Made by a program: the position numbers and the translations under genes
The notes under the pieces: model-generated
Told to the model about the DNA's origin: nothing
Databases searched by the model: none
Seen by the model: only the letters and a program-made list of their open reading frames with translations
Source: Cherax quadricarinatus
Lineage: Eukaryota > Arthropoda > Malacostraca > Decapoda > Parastacidae
Length of the DNA: 64,000 nt
NCBI RefSeq assembly: GCF_038502225.1
Contig: NW_027196982.1
Location: 1-64,000, forward strand
Direction: 5' to 3'
Shown: positions 42,138-52,211 of the stretch, in pieces
How the letters are laid out: the number at the start of each line of letters is the position of its first letter
How positions within the stretch are numbered: the first letter of the stretch is position 1

Positions 42138-44538
42138 GTTTTTTATTATTATCACACTGGCCGATTCCCACCAAGGCAGGGTGGCCCGAAAAAGAAAAAC
42201 TTTCACCATCATTCACTCCATCACTGTCTTGCCAGAAGGGTGCTTTACACTACAGTTTTTAAACTGCAACATTAACACCCCTCCTTCAGAGTGCAGGCAC
42301 TGTACTTCCCATCTCCAGGACTCAAGTCCGGCCTGCCGGTTTCCCTGAACCCCTTCATAAATGTTACTTTGCTCACACTCCAACAGCACGTCAAGTATTA
42401 AAAACCATTTGTCTCCATTCACTCCTATCAAACACGCTCACGCATGCCTGCTGGAAGTCCAAGCCCCTCGCACACAAAACCTCCTTTACCCCCTCCCTCC
42501 AACCTTTCCTAGGCCGACCCCTACCCCGCCTTCCTTCCACTACAGACTGATACACTCTTGAAGTCATTCTGTTTCGCTCCATTCTCTCTACATGTCCGAA
42601 CCACCTCAACAACCCTTCCTCAGCCCTCTGGACAACAGTTTTGGTAATCCCGCACCTCCTCCTAACTTCCAAACTACGAATTCTCTGCATTATATTCACA
42701 CCACACATTGCCCTCAGACATGACATCTCCACTGCCTCCAGCCTTCTCCTCGCTGCAACATTCATCACCCATGCTTCACACCCATATAAGAGCGTTGGTA
42801 AAACTATACTCTCATACATTCCCCTCTTTGCCTCCAAGGACAAAGTTCTTTGTCTCCACAGACTCCTAAGTGCACCACTCACCCTTTTCCCCTCATCAAT
42901 TCTATGATTCACCTCATCTTTCATAGACCCATCCGCTGACACGTCCACTCCCAAATATCTGAATACATTCACCTCCTCCATACTCTCTCCCTCCAATCTG
43001 ATATCCAATCTTTCATCACCTAATCTTTTTGTTATCCTCATAACCTTACTCTTTCCTGTATTCACTTTTAATTTTCTTCTTTTGCACACCCTACCAAATT
43101 CATCCACCAATCTCTGCAACTTCTCTTCAGAATCTCCCAAGAGCACAGTGTCATCAGCAAAGAGCAACTGTGACAACTCCCACTTTATGTGTGATTCTTT
43201 ATCTTTTAACTCCACGCCTCTTGCCAAGACCCTCGCATTTACTTCTCTTACAACCCCATCTATAAATATATTAAACAACCACGGTGACATCACACATCCT
43301 TGTCTAAGGCCTACTTTTACTGGGAAATAATTTCCCTCTTTCCTACATACTCTAACTTGAGCCTCACTATCCTCGTAAAAACTCTTCACTGCTTTCAGTA
43401 ACCTACCTCCTACACCATACACCTGCAACATCTGCCACATTGCCCCCCTATCCACCCTGTCATACGCCTTTTCCAAATCCATAAATGCCACAAAGACCTC
43501 TTTAGCCTTATCTAAATACTGTTCACTTATATGTTTCACTGTAAACACCTGGTCCACACACCCCCTACCTTTCCTAAAGCCTCCTTGTTCATCTGCTATC
43601 CTATTCTCCGTCTTACTCTTAATTCTTTCAATAATAACTCTACCATACACTTTACCAGGTATACTCAACAGACTTATCCCCCTATAATTTTTGCACTCTC
43701 TTTTGTCCCCTTTGCCTTTATACAAAGGAACTATGCATGCTCTCTGCCAATCCCTAGGTACCTTACCCTCTTCCATACATTTATTAAATAATTGCACCAA
43801 CCACTCCAAAACTATATCCCCACCTGCTTTTAACATTTCTATCTTTATCCCATCAATCCCGGCTGCCTTACCCCCTTTCATTTTACCTACTGCCTCACGA
43901 ACTTCCCCCACACTCACAACTGGCTCTTCCTCACTCCTACAAGATGTTATTCCTCCTTGCCCTATACACGAAATCACAGCTTCCCTATCTTCATCAACAT
44001 TTAACAATTCCTCAAAATATTCCCTCCATCTTCCCAATACCTCTAACTCTCCATTTAATAACTCTCCTCTCCTATTTTTAACTGACAAATCCATTTGTTC
44101 TCTAGGCTTCCTTAACTTGTTAATCTCACTCCAAAACTTTTTCTTATTTTCAACAAAATTTGTTGATAACATCTCACCCACTCTCTCATTTGCTCTCTTT
44201 TTACATTGCTTCACCACTCTCTTAACCTCTCTCTTTTTCTCCATATACTCTTCCCTCCTTGCATCACTTCTACTTTGTAAAAACTTCTCATATGCTAACT
44301 TTTTCTCCCTTACTACTCTCTTTACATCATCATTCCACCAATCGCTCCTCTTCCCTCCCGCACCCACTTTCCTGTAACCACAAACTTCTGCTGAACACTC
44401 TAACACTACATTTTTAAACCTACCCCATACCTCTTCGACCCCATTGCCTATGCTCTCATTAGCCCATCTATCCTCCAATAGCTGTTTATATCTTACCCTA
44501 ACTGCCTCCTCTTTTAGTTTATAAACCTTCACCTCTCA
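42138..44538 (-). mobile_element. RTE LINE, second family member, 5'-truncated
   Basis: The 3' end resembles the other RTE copies (CACCAAGGCAGGGTGGCCCG on the plus strand), but the protein differs at many residues, so it is an older or separate lineage. Truncated at the endonuclease/RT boundary. Confidence 0.85.
42391..44532 (-). pseudogene. RTE RT ORF, 713 codons without a stop
   Basis: Starts just after the lost endonuclease (KVYKLKEEAVRVRYK). RT motifs: GKAAGIDGI (~221-229), NYRGISLLSIPGKVYG (~282-297), EQGGFRKGRGCVDQ (~315-328), AFMDLEKAYDR (~349-359, catalytic Asp ~352), GLRQGCVMSPWLF (~408-420), LLFADDTVL (~456-464). The C-terminal region has RGRGRPRKGWREG. It ends with a natural stop. 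No stop in 713 codons despite truncation. Confidence 0.9.
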
Positions 44539-44539
44539 A

Positions 44540-46440
44540 TTCAAAACACATAATACAGAGATATATATTAAATAAACTGTTTTAATTGCTTTGTATTTAG
44601 AGGGAAAATAGACAACGGCAAGACTTTTCCACATCTTACTTGGTAGTACATGAGTAGCACATCTGGCTCACAACTGCAAGTACTACTGTACCCTGGGTGA
44701 GGCAGAACATATGATTAATTCTACCTAACACCTGTTTCCCTTAGTACATAGCAGTAAATAGATATTTAGTCTACTGATGTGAAATGCATCCTAAGAGAGG
44801 GCTTAAAAAAAAAAAAAGGCCACACTGCTTAGCTTTCTTGGATCATTAGTAAAGTAAAGTAAAATTTATTTCTTTGTAAAGGTTATAATGTGTAATTACA
44901 ATTTTGATTTGCTAAGTACAAAGATAGTCACTATCATGCCAAGGCATTTCAATGGTCTTCCTTTTCTTCTAGAAATATTTGAAACCCAAGTAACTGATTG
45001 AAGCAGAGATCATATAGGAAAAAGTGGAATAATTCCTTGTTTAATGCAACATGGTACAGTATTAGAATAACACTTAAAACTTTGGCATGCCTATAAAATG
45101 AAACTGACAGGGAAGTAACCGGTGGTAGCACTGTTGCTTCACAACCATAAAGTCTTCTGACCAGAGTATGACATGTGGGTAAGTCTTTTAACACTTGCTG
45201 CCCCTGTTCACCTAGTATATTATACCCAGGTAGTGTAATGAGGACTAGGCAATGGATATGGCAGAACCCACGTTAAGTTATAAAGATAAGTGATGGATGT
45301 ATCTTTCAGCTGGATATTACTATTTTACTTACAGTATGTCTTCAAGTGGGCTTTTTTTTTTTTTCATTTCTAGATATAGTACCTGATTGCTAGTCAACTG
45401 CTGTGGGTCACATCCTGGGATCACCCTTAAAAGATCCCAATGAAAATAAGCTACAGTGAATAACTTAGCATTCTTGAGTTAAGCTTGTTTATTATTATGA
45501 CTGGCTTTTCAACCCAAACAAAGGAAACATACCTTCAAAACTCTTAAACAAACAATTTGAAAAAAATACAAAAAAATATTTACTAACAATGTCAATAAAT
45601 AATATTATGCCAGGACATAATTCTATTTTTCTGGAGTGCATGTGTACAGTACATCGCATAGTGGGTGTACAATAAAACCCTGATATAACAGATCAATTGA
45701 ATTTTGGATTTAATGGACAAATTCCATTATCTTTACAAGTCTGTTTTTTTCTAAAATTATCAGTTTTTGTTAATGTCCACTAGGTATATTGATTGTAGAT
45801 TTGAAGGGCAAAGTCTGATGTTTCACAAAATGTTCATTATTGTTGCAGTCCACTGGGTAAACTGATTTTGGATTTAACAAAGTTCATTTCTTACACAACT
45901 GTCTGGTATGGTAACAATAACAGAAAAACAACCTCATCATTCAGAGTTACTGGACATTGGACATTACCCAGCGCACTCTCCCTTCTATTAGTCCATTAAA
46001 TCAAAGTTTCACTGCATTAAGTAGACCCTTGGTTTTCGTAATTAATCTGTTTCAGAAGGTCAGCCAAAATCTGAAATGGATGAATACCGAAGTATGTAAT
46101 ATTTCCCATGAGAAATAATTTAAATCCAATTAATCCGTATTATTAACAAAAAATACATCTTATAGAGAATAACTATAGTTTTACATACAGAAAACAATGA
46201 GAAATATTGCAAATGACTAATTTTAATGATAAATGAACATTATATACCTTTATTGAAGACTCTTGTTGGTAAGTAGTATTTATTTGATTTTTGGATTTAG
46301 TGGATGAAGCATATTACATCCAGAATTGTTTGTTACTTTAACAAAAGTGAAAAAACATCTCATTATATGGACTCAACGGACATTCAGCTTTAACGGACAG
46401 AAACCCCCTTTCCCTTATTAGTCCATTAAGTCAAAGGAGC
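44540..46440. other. Non-coding stretch with decayed MITEs
   Basis: No ORF of note. Pieces look like mariner/Tigger-type MITEs: CCCTGATATAACAGATC at 45679, TTAGTCCATTAAATCAAAG at about 45990 and again near 46418, and AGTAGACCCTTGGTTTTCG at about 46021. A TTTACTT/AAGTAAAG stretch lies near 44850. None is complete. Confidence 0.4.
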
Positions 46441-46458
46441 ATGTACATTTATGTATAC

Positions 46459-46532
46459 AGTAGGACTCCCGTATCTGCAGGGGATATATTCCAAGGACCC
46501 AAAATAGATACTAAAACCGTGGATAGTAGCAA

Positions 46533-46536
<4 letters not shown>
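46459..46536 (+). mobile_element. Tigger-like terminal repeat fragment
   Basis: CAGTAGGACTCCCGTATCTG then GGGATATATTCC resembles a Tigger/pogo terminus. It runs into (TA)n. Confidence 0.5.

Positions 46537-46618
<82 letters not shown>
46537..46618. repeat. (TA)n tract
   Basis: About 40 TA units; host site for the partial MITE at 46619. Confidence 0.95.
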
Positions 46619-46621
<3 letters not shown>

Positions 46622-46719
46622 TGGACCCCCGGTTAACGATATTTTTTCACTCCAGAAGTATGTTCAGGTGCCAGTACTGACCGAATTTGTTCCCATAAGG
46701 AATATTGTGAAGTAGATTA
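46619..46719 (+). mobile_element. 203-bp MITE family, left half
   Basis: Matches the first ~100 bp of the complete copy at 63065-63267 (CAGTGGACCCCCGGTTAACG). It breaks off into (TA)n. Confidence 0.75.
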
Positions 46720-46739
46720 TATATATATATATATATATA

Positions 46740-48563
46740 CAGGAAGGCCCCACTTATACGGCTGGTTAGGTTCCAGGCTACCGCCGTAAAGCGGAAACCG
46801 CCGTAAAGTGGAACACCCTTTTTTTCCACTTACAAATGCATACAAACACTAGATAACAAGTTTACACTAACATATATTAAGTTAGCAATAGAACCAGGCA
46901 TCAAAAAACAATAAAAAAGTACAATACACACATAGTGCACTCATTACTTACCTTAAAATATTTATAGTCTTAATCTAGGGTGAGACAAGTAGTATTTATT
47001 GTAAGAAATCAAGTGTGGTATGTATGGTAGTCAGCCAGGCTACCATACCAGGCCACCCCACCCACACATACAATTCTATGATATTTAAGCATCCCAGAGC
47101 GATAAAATGTATATACAGTTCACTCATTACTTACCTTAAAATATAGGGTGAGATGAGTAGTATTTATTGTAAAAAATCAAGTGTGGTATGTATGGTAGTC
47201 AGCCGGGCTACCATACCAGGCCAACCCACCTACACATAATATTCTATTACATTTAAGCATCCCAGAGCGATAAAATGTATATACAGTTCACTCATTACTT
47301 ACCTTAAAATATTTGTAGTCTTAATGTAGGGTCAGGAGTAAGTAAATGAGATAAAACGAATAAATGAGAGAGAGAAAGAATGAGTGCATGAGAGAGGACA
47401 GGCGCAGAGTTATGTAAACAAACCAGGCGAAGGTAAGTTTTGTAAACGAAGTGTACACGTCTGGTTTGTGTACAAGTTACATTGTGTACAGGTTGTCTCT
47501 ACATTGATACGGTAGAATAAATAAAGAAGAACACTCCCATTCTCATGTAACATCATTTTGAGAAGAAATGATGCTCTGAGTGAAGGCAATGGAAATAAGT
47601 CACTCTGACTTTTTTGGGTTATCCTAGGTTCTCTACACATATGTTGTTATGTATGATAATCTATGTAACTGTATTTGTGTATACCTGAATAAACTTACTT
47701 ACATACATACGAAAGGAATAATTTTCTACAGTTACCCCCAGTAACACATTTTCTCTTATGTTAGATTAGAGAAAATGTTATTCTTGGCATCACTTGTACA
47801 AGTTATCTGGCTACCACATCTCATATTTATGTTTATTTATTCTATTGTAGGGTGTATTTATCATCTTTTTATGTTATGTATCGTGTTTATTATATAATTT
47901 TGAAAAAAATATCATGGATGGATTAATGAAAATGTGTATATTAACGTAATATACAACATTTAATGAGACTCGGTGATTATTATTATTATTATTAGCATTT
48001 CTAATATGGCGTCACTTGTGCAAGTCGTCTGCTACCACATCTCATATTTATGTTTATTTATTCTATTGTGGGGTGTATTTATCATCTTTTTATGTTATGT
48101 ATCGTGTTTATTATATAATTTTGAAAAAATATCATAGATGGATTAATGAAAATGTGTATTTAACGTAATATACGACATTTAAATGAGACTCGATGATTAT
48201 TATTATCATTACTAATATGACGTCTGGAGACATAAGACACTCTTACTGATTTTAATGTGTACCTGCATGCCAGCACAGTATGTAAGTTTATTTAAGTACA
48301 GGTATACATAAGTATAATTATCAGAGTATATATAAAATATGAAATAACTTTTAAAAACATTTGAAATTTTGGAGTTTCCAGACAAAATGGAGAGACTTAG
48401 TGCTTACTGAGCTCACGAAGAATGTAAACAAACAAGGTGGGGCGCGGTGACCGTATTAGAAAGTCAGGTGGGGGGAGCCGTATAGCGAGTTTTGGTCATA
48501 ATTTGAAATGACCGTATTAGCGGAACGCCGTAAAGTGAAACGCCGTAAAGCGGGGCCCTCCTG
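46740..48563. mobile_element. 1.8 kb non-autonomous TIR element
   Basis: Starts CAGGAAGGCCCCACTTATAC and ends GCGGGGCCCTCCTG, flanked by TA. Subterminal CCGTAAAGCGG/CCGTAAAGTGG repeats occur at both ends. The interior has three tandem ~170-bp copies around 46940-47330 and a ~230-bp duplication (47770-47990 and 48005-48210). No transposase. Confidence 0.75.
47600..47705 (+). repeat. Dispersed repeat ending GTATACCTGAATAAACTTAC
   Basis: Contains GGGTTATCCTAGGTTCTC. Reverse-complement copies occur at about 51755-51850 and 54118-54265. It looks like a retroelement 3' end with a polyadenylation signal. Confidence 0.5.
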
Positions 48564-48615
48564 TATATATATATATATGTATATATATATGTATATATAT
48601 ATATGTATATATATA
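48564..48615. repeat. (TA)n tract with TG interruptions
   Basis: TA repeats broken by TGTATA; lies between the 1.8 kb TIR element and the ribozyme array. Confidence 0.9.
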
Positions 48616-48633
48616 AGGAGAATCTTGAAGAAC

Positions 48634-48673
48634 AGGAAGAGAATGAAGCCACTGTGTGGCGAAACGTTTCCTC
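48634..48673 (+). ncRNA. Hammerhead ribozyme, family B, 5' part decayed
   Basis: Stem II GCCAC/GTGGC and GAAACGTTTCC are intact, but the CTGATGA core reads GAGAATGA, so it is probably inactive. Confidence 0.5.
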
Positions 48674-48718
48674 AATAAAGATACCCAAGAGTTGCACATG
48701 TGTCTAATTTATCAACAT

Positions 48719-48734
48719 GTCGGTTCTCTGAACC
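48719..48734 (+). other. Post-ribozyme stem-loop TGTC-GGTTC/GAACC (family B)
   Basis: TGTC, GGTTC, TCT loop, GAACC; perfect pairing with sequence different from families A, C and D. Confidence 0.55.
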
Positions 48735-48882
48735 ATTCATCTACAAACCTGTCAGACACAGTGAACTTCTTGGGATCTTAATACTTGGGAATTCTTCACT
48801 TGCCTAATTCTTGGGCACGACCTAATTCCACATTGAACAAGTGTGATGCCACCTATGACTGCTGCACCTCTCCGGCAAACGG

Positions 48883-48890
48883 TTTATAAG
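48883..48890 (+). promoter_or_regulatory. TATA-like box, family B unit 1
   Basis: GGTTTATAAGCTCC, about 126 bases upstream of the hammerhead at 49009. Confidence 0.45.
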
Positions 48891-49008
48891 CTCCTTCTCC
48901 GCACGTATGCCGTATTCTTTTCAAGATTGATGGACTGACCACATCGACTCAAGGTTGAGGGACTGATTACCTCATTCTCCTCCTGTTCTTCAAGATTCTC
49001 CTTTGTAT

Positions 49009-49043
49009 GGACTGATGAAGCCACTGTGTAGCGAAACGTTTCC
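49009..49043 (+). ncRNA. Hammerhead ribozyme, family B
   Basis: Stem I GGA/TCC, core CTGATGA (exact consensus), stem II GCCAC/GTAGC (one mismatch), then GAAACGTT; predicted cleavage after T49040. The distal CTTT and AAAG may extend stem I. Confidence 0.75.
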
Positions 49044-49252
49044 TCAATAAAGATACCCAAGAGTTGCACATGTGTCTAATTTATCAACATGTCGGTTCTC
49101 TAAACCATTCATCTACAAACCTGTCAGACACTGCAACTTCTTGGGATCTTAATACTTGGGAATTCTTCACTTGCCTAATTCTTGGGCACGACCTACTTCC
49201 ACATTGAACAAGTGTGACGCCACCTATGACTGCCGCACCTCTCCTGCAAACG

Positions 49253-49260
49253 GTTTATAA
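49253..49260 (+). promoter_or_regulatory. TATA-like box, family B unit 2
   Basis: GGTTTATAAGCTCC, same place as in unit 1. Confidence 0.45.
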
Positions 49261-49379
49261 GCTCCTTCTCCGCACGTATGCCGTATTCTATTCAAGATTG
49301 ATGGACTGACCACATCGACTCAAGGTTGAGGGACTGATTACCTCATTCTCCTCCTATTCTTCAAGATTCTCCTTTGTAT

Positions 49380-49414
49380 GGACTGATGAAGCCACTGTGT
49401 GGCGAAACGTTTCC
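49380..49414 (+). ncRNA. Hammerhead ribozyme, family B, best match
   Basis: Stem I GGA/TCC, core CTGATGA, stem II GCCAC/GTGGC with a TGT loop, GAAA, the ACGT palindrome and T as H17. All canonical positions are present. This is the first copy to test for cleavage. Confidence 0.8.
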
Positions 49415-49445
49415 TCAATAAAGATACCAAAGAGTTGCACATGTG

Positions 49446-49928
49446 TCTAATTTATCAACGTCAACAAATTAGAGAAAGTGCAAAGGTTTGCAAGAAGACT
49501 AGTCCCAGAGCTACGGGGATTGTCCTACGAAGAAAGGTTGAGGGAAATCGGCCTGACGACACTGGAGGACAGGAAGGTCAGGGGAGACATGATAACGACA
49601 TATAAAATACTGCGCGGAATAGACAAGGTGGACAAAGACGGGATGTTCCAGAGAAGGGACACAGAAACAAGGGGTCACAATTGGAAGTTGAAGACTCAGA
49701 TGAATCAAAGGGATTTTAGGAAGTATTTCTTCAGTTATAGAGTTATCAGGCTGTGGAAGCCTAGAAAGCGACGTAGTGGAGGTGGGAACCATACATAGTT
49801 TTAAGGCGAGGTATGATAAAGCTCATGGGGCAGGGAGAGAGAGGACCTAGTTGCAATCAGCGAAGAGGCAGGGCCAGGAGCTATGACTCAACCCCTGCAA
49901 CCACAAATAGGTGAATACAAATAGGTGA
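49446..49928 (+). pseudogene. CR1-type LINE 3' end
   Basis: Frames encode VPELRGLSYEERLREIGLTT, EDRKVRGDMITTYKILRG and NQRDFRKYFFSYRVI, the CR1 C-terminal domain. The 3' UTR ends in AATAGGTGAGTACA followed by (CA)n. Frameshift after ~49760. Different CR1 family from the 34.5 kb copy. Confidence 0.7.
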
Positions 49929-49947
49929 GTACACACACACACACACA

Positions 49948-50675
49948 CAGTGGAACCTTGACTTACGAGTTTAATCTGTTCCAGGAGCTAGCTCATAACT
50001 CAATTTACTCGTATATCAAATTAATATTCTTCGTTTAAATTAACTGAAAATCCATTAATCCGTTCCTGAACTCAGGAGAGCCAAGAAAAAAACACTTGAA
50101 TATGATGCTATTATCAACTATACGGCTTATTTGTCTATCACAATTCATCTAATATGACATAATAAACAATATAATTAACACAGAAACATGATAATACTCT
50201 AGAATTAATAAAATAGGCCATAATACAGTGGAAGAGGCAGCGGCAAATATGTCCACCATTTCCTGTGTGTATATACTGAGAGTATCTTCCCGTGCTCTTG
50301 TTGTAAGAGAAAACAGAGTATTTTTGAGGCTAACTGAAATAGATCACTATTTTTCTAAGGAAAACACTGAAAATATCGTATATAAACACATAATAAATTA
50401 TAATATACTACAGAATGTAAAGATATAATAAACTGTTTATATAAAGTGTATATGTACTTACACACTGAACATAAATGATACAATTTGTTTTGTTTAATCA
50501 CTGAACATAACTGATACGGTATCTCCTGCGAGCTGCTTCTCTCTCAACCACGTCAGCAGCAACTTCTCCATTTTTTCATGGACAGAGGTTCGCAGCTTAG
50601 ACGTTATTGTAACGCCCTTGGCTGGCACTATAGCCTTTAACGAATCCTGCTGCTTTAATGTCGTACATATAGTAA
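49948..50675 (-). mobile_element. Second Tigger/pogo family, relic
   Basis: Starts CAGTGGAACCTTGACTTACG directly after (CA)n. Minus-strand codons at about 50515-50675 read KQQDSLKAIVPAKGV and HEKMEKLLLTWLREKQLAGD, the N-terminal DNA-binding part of a pogo-type transposase related to but distinct from the 55.2 kb Tigger. The rest is lost. Confidence 0.65.
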
Positions 50676-50682
50676 ATTATTA

Positions 50683-50840
50683 TTATAATCAAGAGGAAGC
50701 GCTAAACCCGGAGGATTATACAGTGCCTGGGGGGGATGTGGAAGGCATTCAGGCTTAATTCGGAGAACTGGAGCACAGACCCAATTCCCTAAATCAAGAG
50801 CCTCTCACCAACATCAAGGAACCTTCCTTGAGGGGTACAT
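50683..50840 (+). repeat. Dispersed short repeat (SINE-like)
   Basis: Contains GGAAGCGCTAAACCCGGAGG and CCCTAAATCAAGAGCC. A partial second copy is at about 54778-54830, and a GCGCTAAACCC piece lies in the inverted arms. No tRNA-like box found. Confidence 0.45.
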
Positions 50841-50849
50841 ATAGTAGAT

Positions 50850-51162
50850 GTACTGCGCTGGTATTGTCTGGCTAAAGCCACAACTCATGCACCTTGCATA
50901 TGTTTATCTATGATTTCATGCGTTAATTTCATGGAAATCATCATCTTTTTCTTCTCGCTTCGACAGCGATGTAAACATCAGCTGCGCCAACCAGCGGCAG
51001 GATTCTGAATTATTATTATGTACGTATTATGTACATTATTATTATTATTAATTTGGGGAATTGAAGCTCTATCGTTATTGTAAAATAATAATAATAATTA
51101 TTATTATTGATAATTTTGGGAACTGAAGCTTTATTGTTATAATAATTATTGTTATTATTACT
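50850..51162. other. AT-rich spacer with (ATT)n
   Basis: TTA/ATT triplet runs around 51010-51155. No gene. Confidence 0.5.
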
Positions 51163-51889
51163 ACAGGTCCACCATCACAAATCTGGCAATTAGTTATTCG
51201 GTTCCTCCAGTTATTCGGCACTAATTTTAGCTAGCATAATTTCAAATTTCCAGGGTCGCCACACCAACCTGCTGGTACTGTTTGGTGGCGCTACTTGCTG
51301 CATAAGTCATTTCAATTTCTTTTTCTCCATTTATTGTTTTAACCTGCTTACTTTTAGCCCTAGCCATGGTTCCAATGAATAAAAGAAAAGCACCTACACA
51401 GTACATTATCCAATAAAGATAAGGTGGCTTTGAAGCCACTGTCGGTTGCCATGAACTCAGTCTCATAAAGCAGGAGAATATGCTTTATTATTACACTAAT
51501 ATCAACACTACAGCTTATTTGCCTATCACAATTGATCTAATATGACATAATAAACAATATAAATAACATGTTAAATACTCCAGAATAAATAATATTTGGC
51601 ATAACACCGAGCAGTTCGACGGAGGTATGAAGAGGATATGGTATACAAGTACCATTCTCCTATCCCTATCCCAGGGCTAACAATCATATACACTCATACT
51701 GCACCATAAACCTGAAACAAAAGTTATTTTCTCTATATAGATTATCACACATAGCAGCATGTGTGTAGAGAACCTAGGATAACACAAAAAAGTCAACGTG
51801 GCTTATTTTTAGTACCTGGCTTGGGTTAGCCATATATGATTTTTGGTAAATATTCGATTCCCAGCCAGGGTTGAAACATTAGGTGTGTT

Positions 51890-52122
51890 TCTTTACGCCT
51901 GTTGTCCATGTTTACCCATCAGTAAATGGGTACCTGGGTGTTAGCCGACTAGTGTGGGTGTTATCCTGGGACACTGACCTAATTTTCTTGAAATACTCAG
52001 CATAACAAGCAGCTTTCTATACAGTAGTATGTCACTGATGTCAGCTAGGCCTGTGTACCTTGTACATGTACGTGTAGTAAAGATATTATTACGTATTATT
52101 ATTATTATTATTATATTATTAT
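51890..52122 (+). repeat. SINE-like dispersed repeat with (TTA)n tail
   Basis: Contains ACCTGGGTGTTAGCCGACTA and GCTAGGCCTGTGTACC, then AAAGATATTATTA and a TTA-triplet tail. A weakly similar segment lies at about 45390-45440. I associate it with decapod repeats from memory. Confidence 0.45.
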
Positions 52123-52211
52123 TATTTTCTCGGTTGTTTGTTGGGTTATCTTATTCAAACTTGGGCAATGTATGATGGAAAGACACTTCTTAACCTAGAC
52201 CAAAAATGAAA

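Larger units (their letters stand above)
48616..49446 (+). mobile_element. Tandem family B ribozyme array (retrozyme-like)
   Basis: Three hammerheads in the same orientation with predicted cleavage after T48668, T49040 and T49411, so spaced 372 and 371 bases. The two complete units between them are almost identical. Each has the TGTCGGTTCTCTGAACC hairpin, a TTTATAAG box and the GGGACTGATTACCTCATTC segment before the next ribozyme. Self-cleavage of a transcript would release ~371-nt monomers, the arrangement described for retrozymes in plants and animals. No ORF. Confidence 0.75.

Noticed and set aside
51242..51466. 74-residue frame with a hydrophobic segment
   Set aside because: It lies inside a probable TIR element, has no recognisable family and no sign of a spliced or conserved gene; left unassigned.
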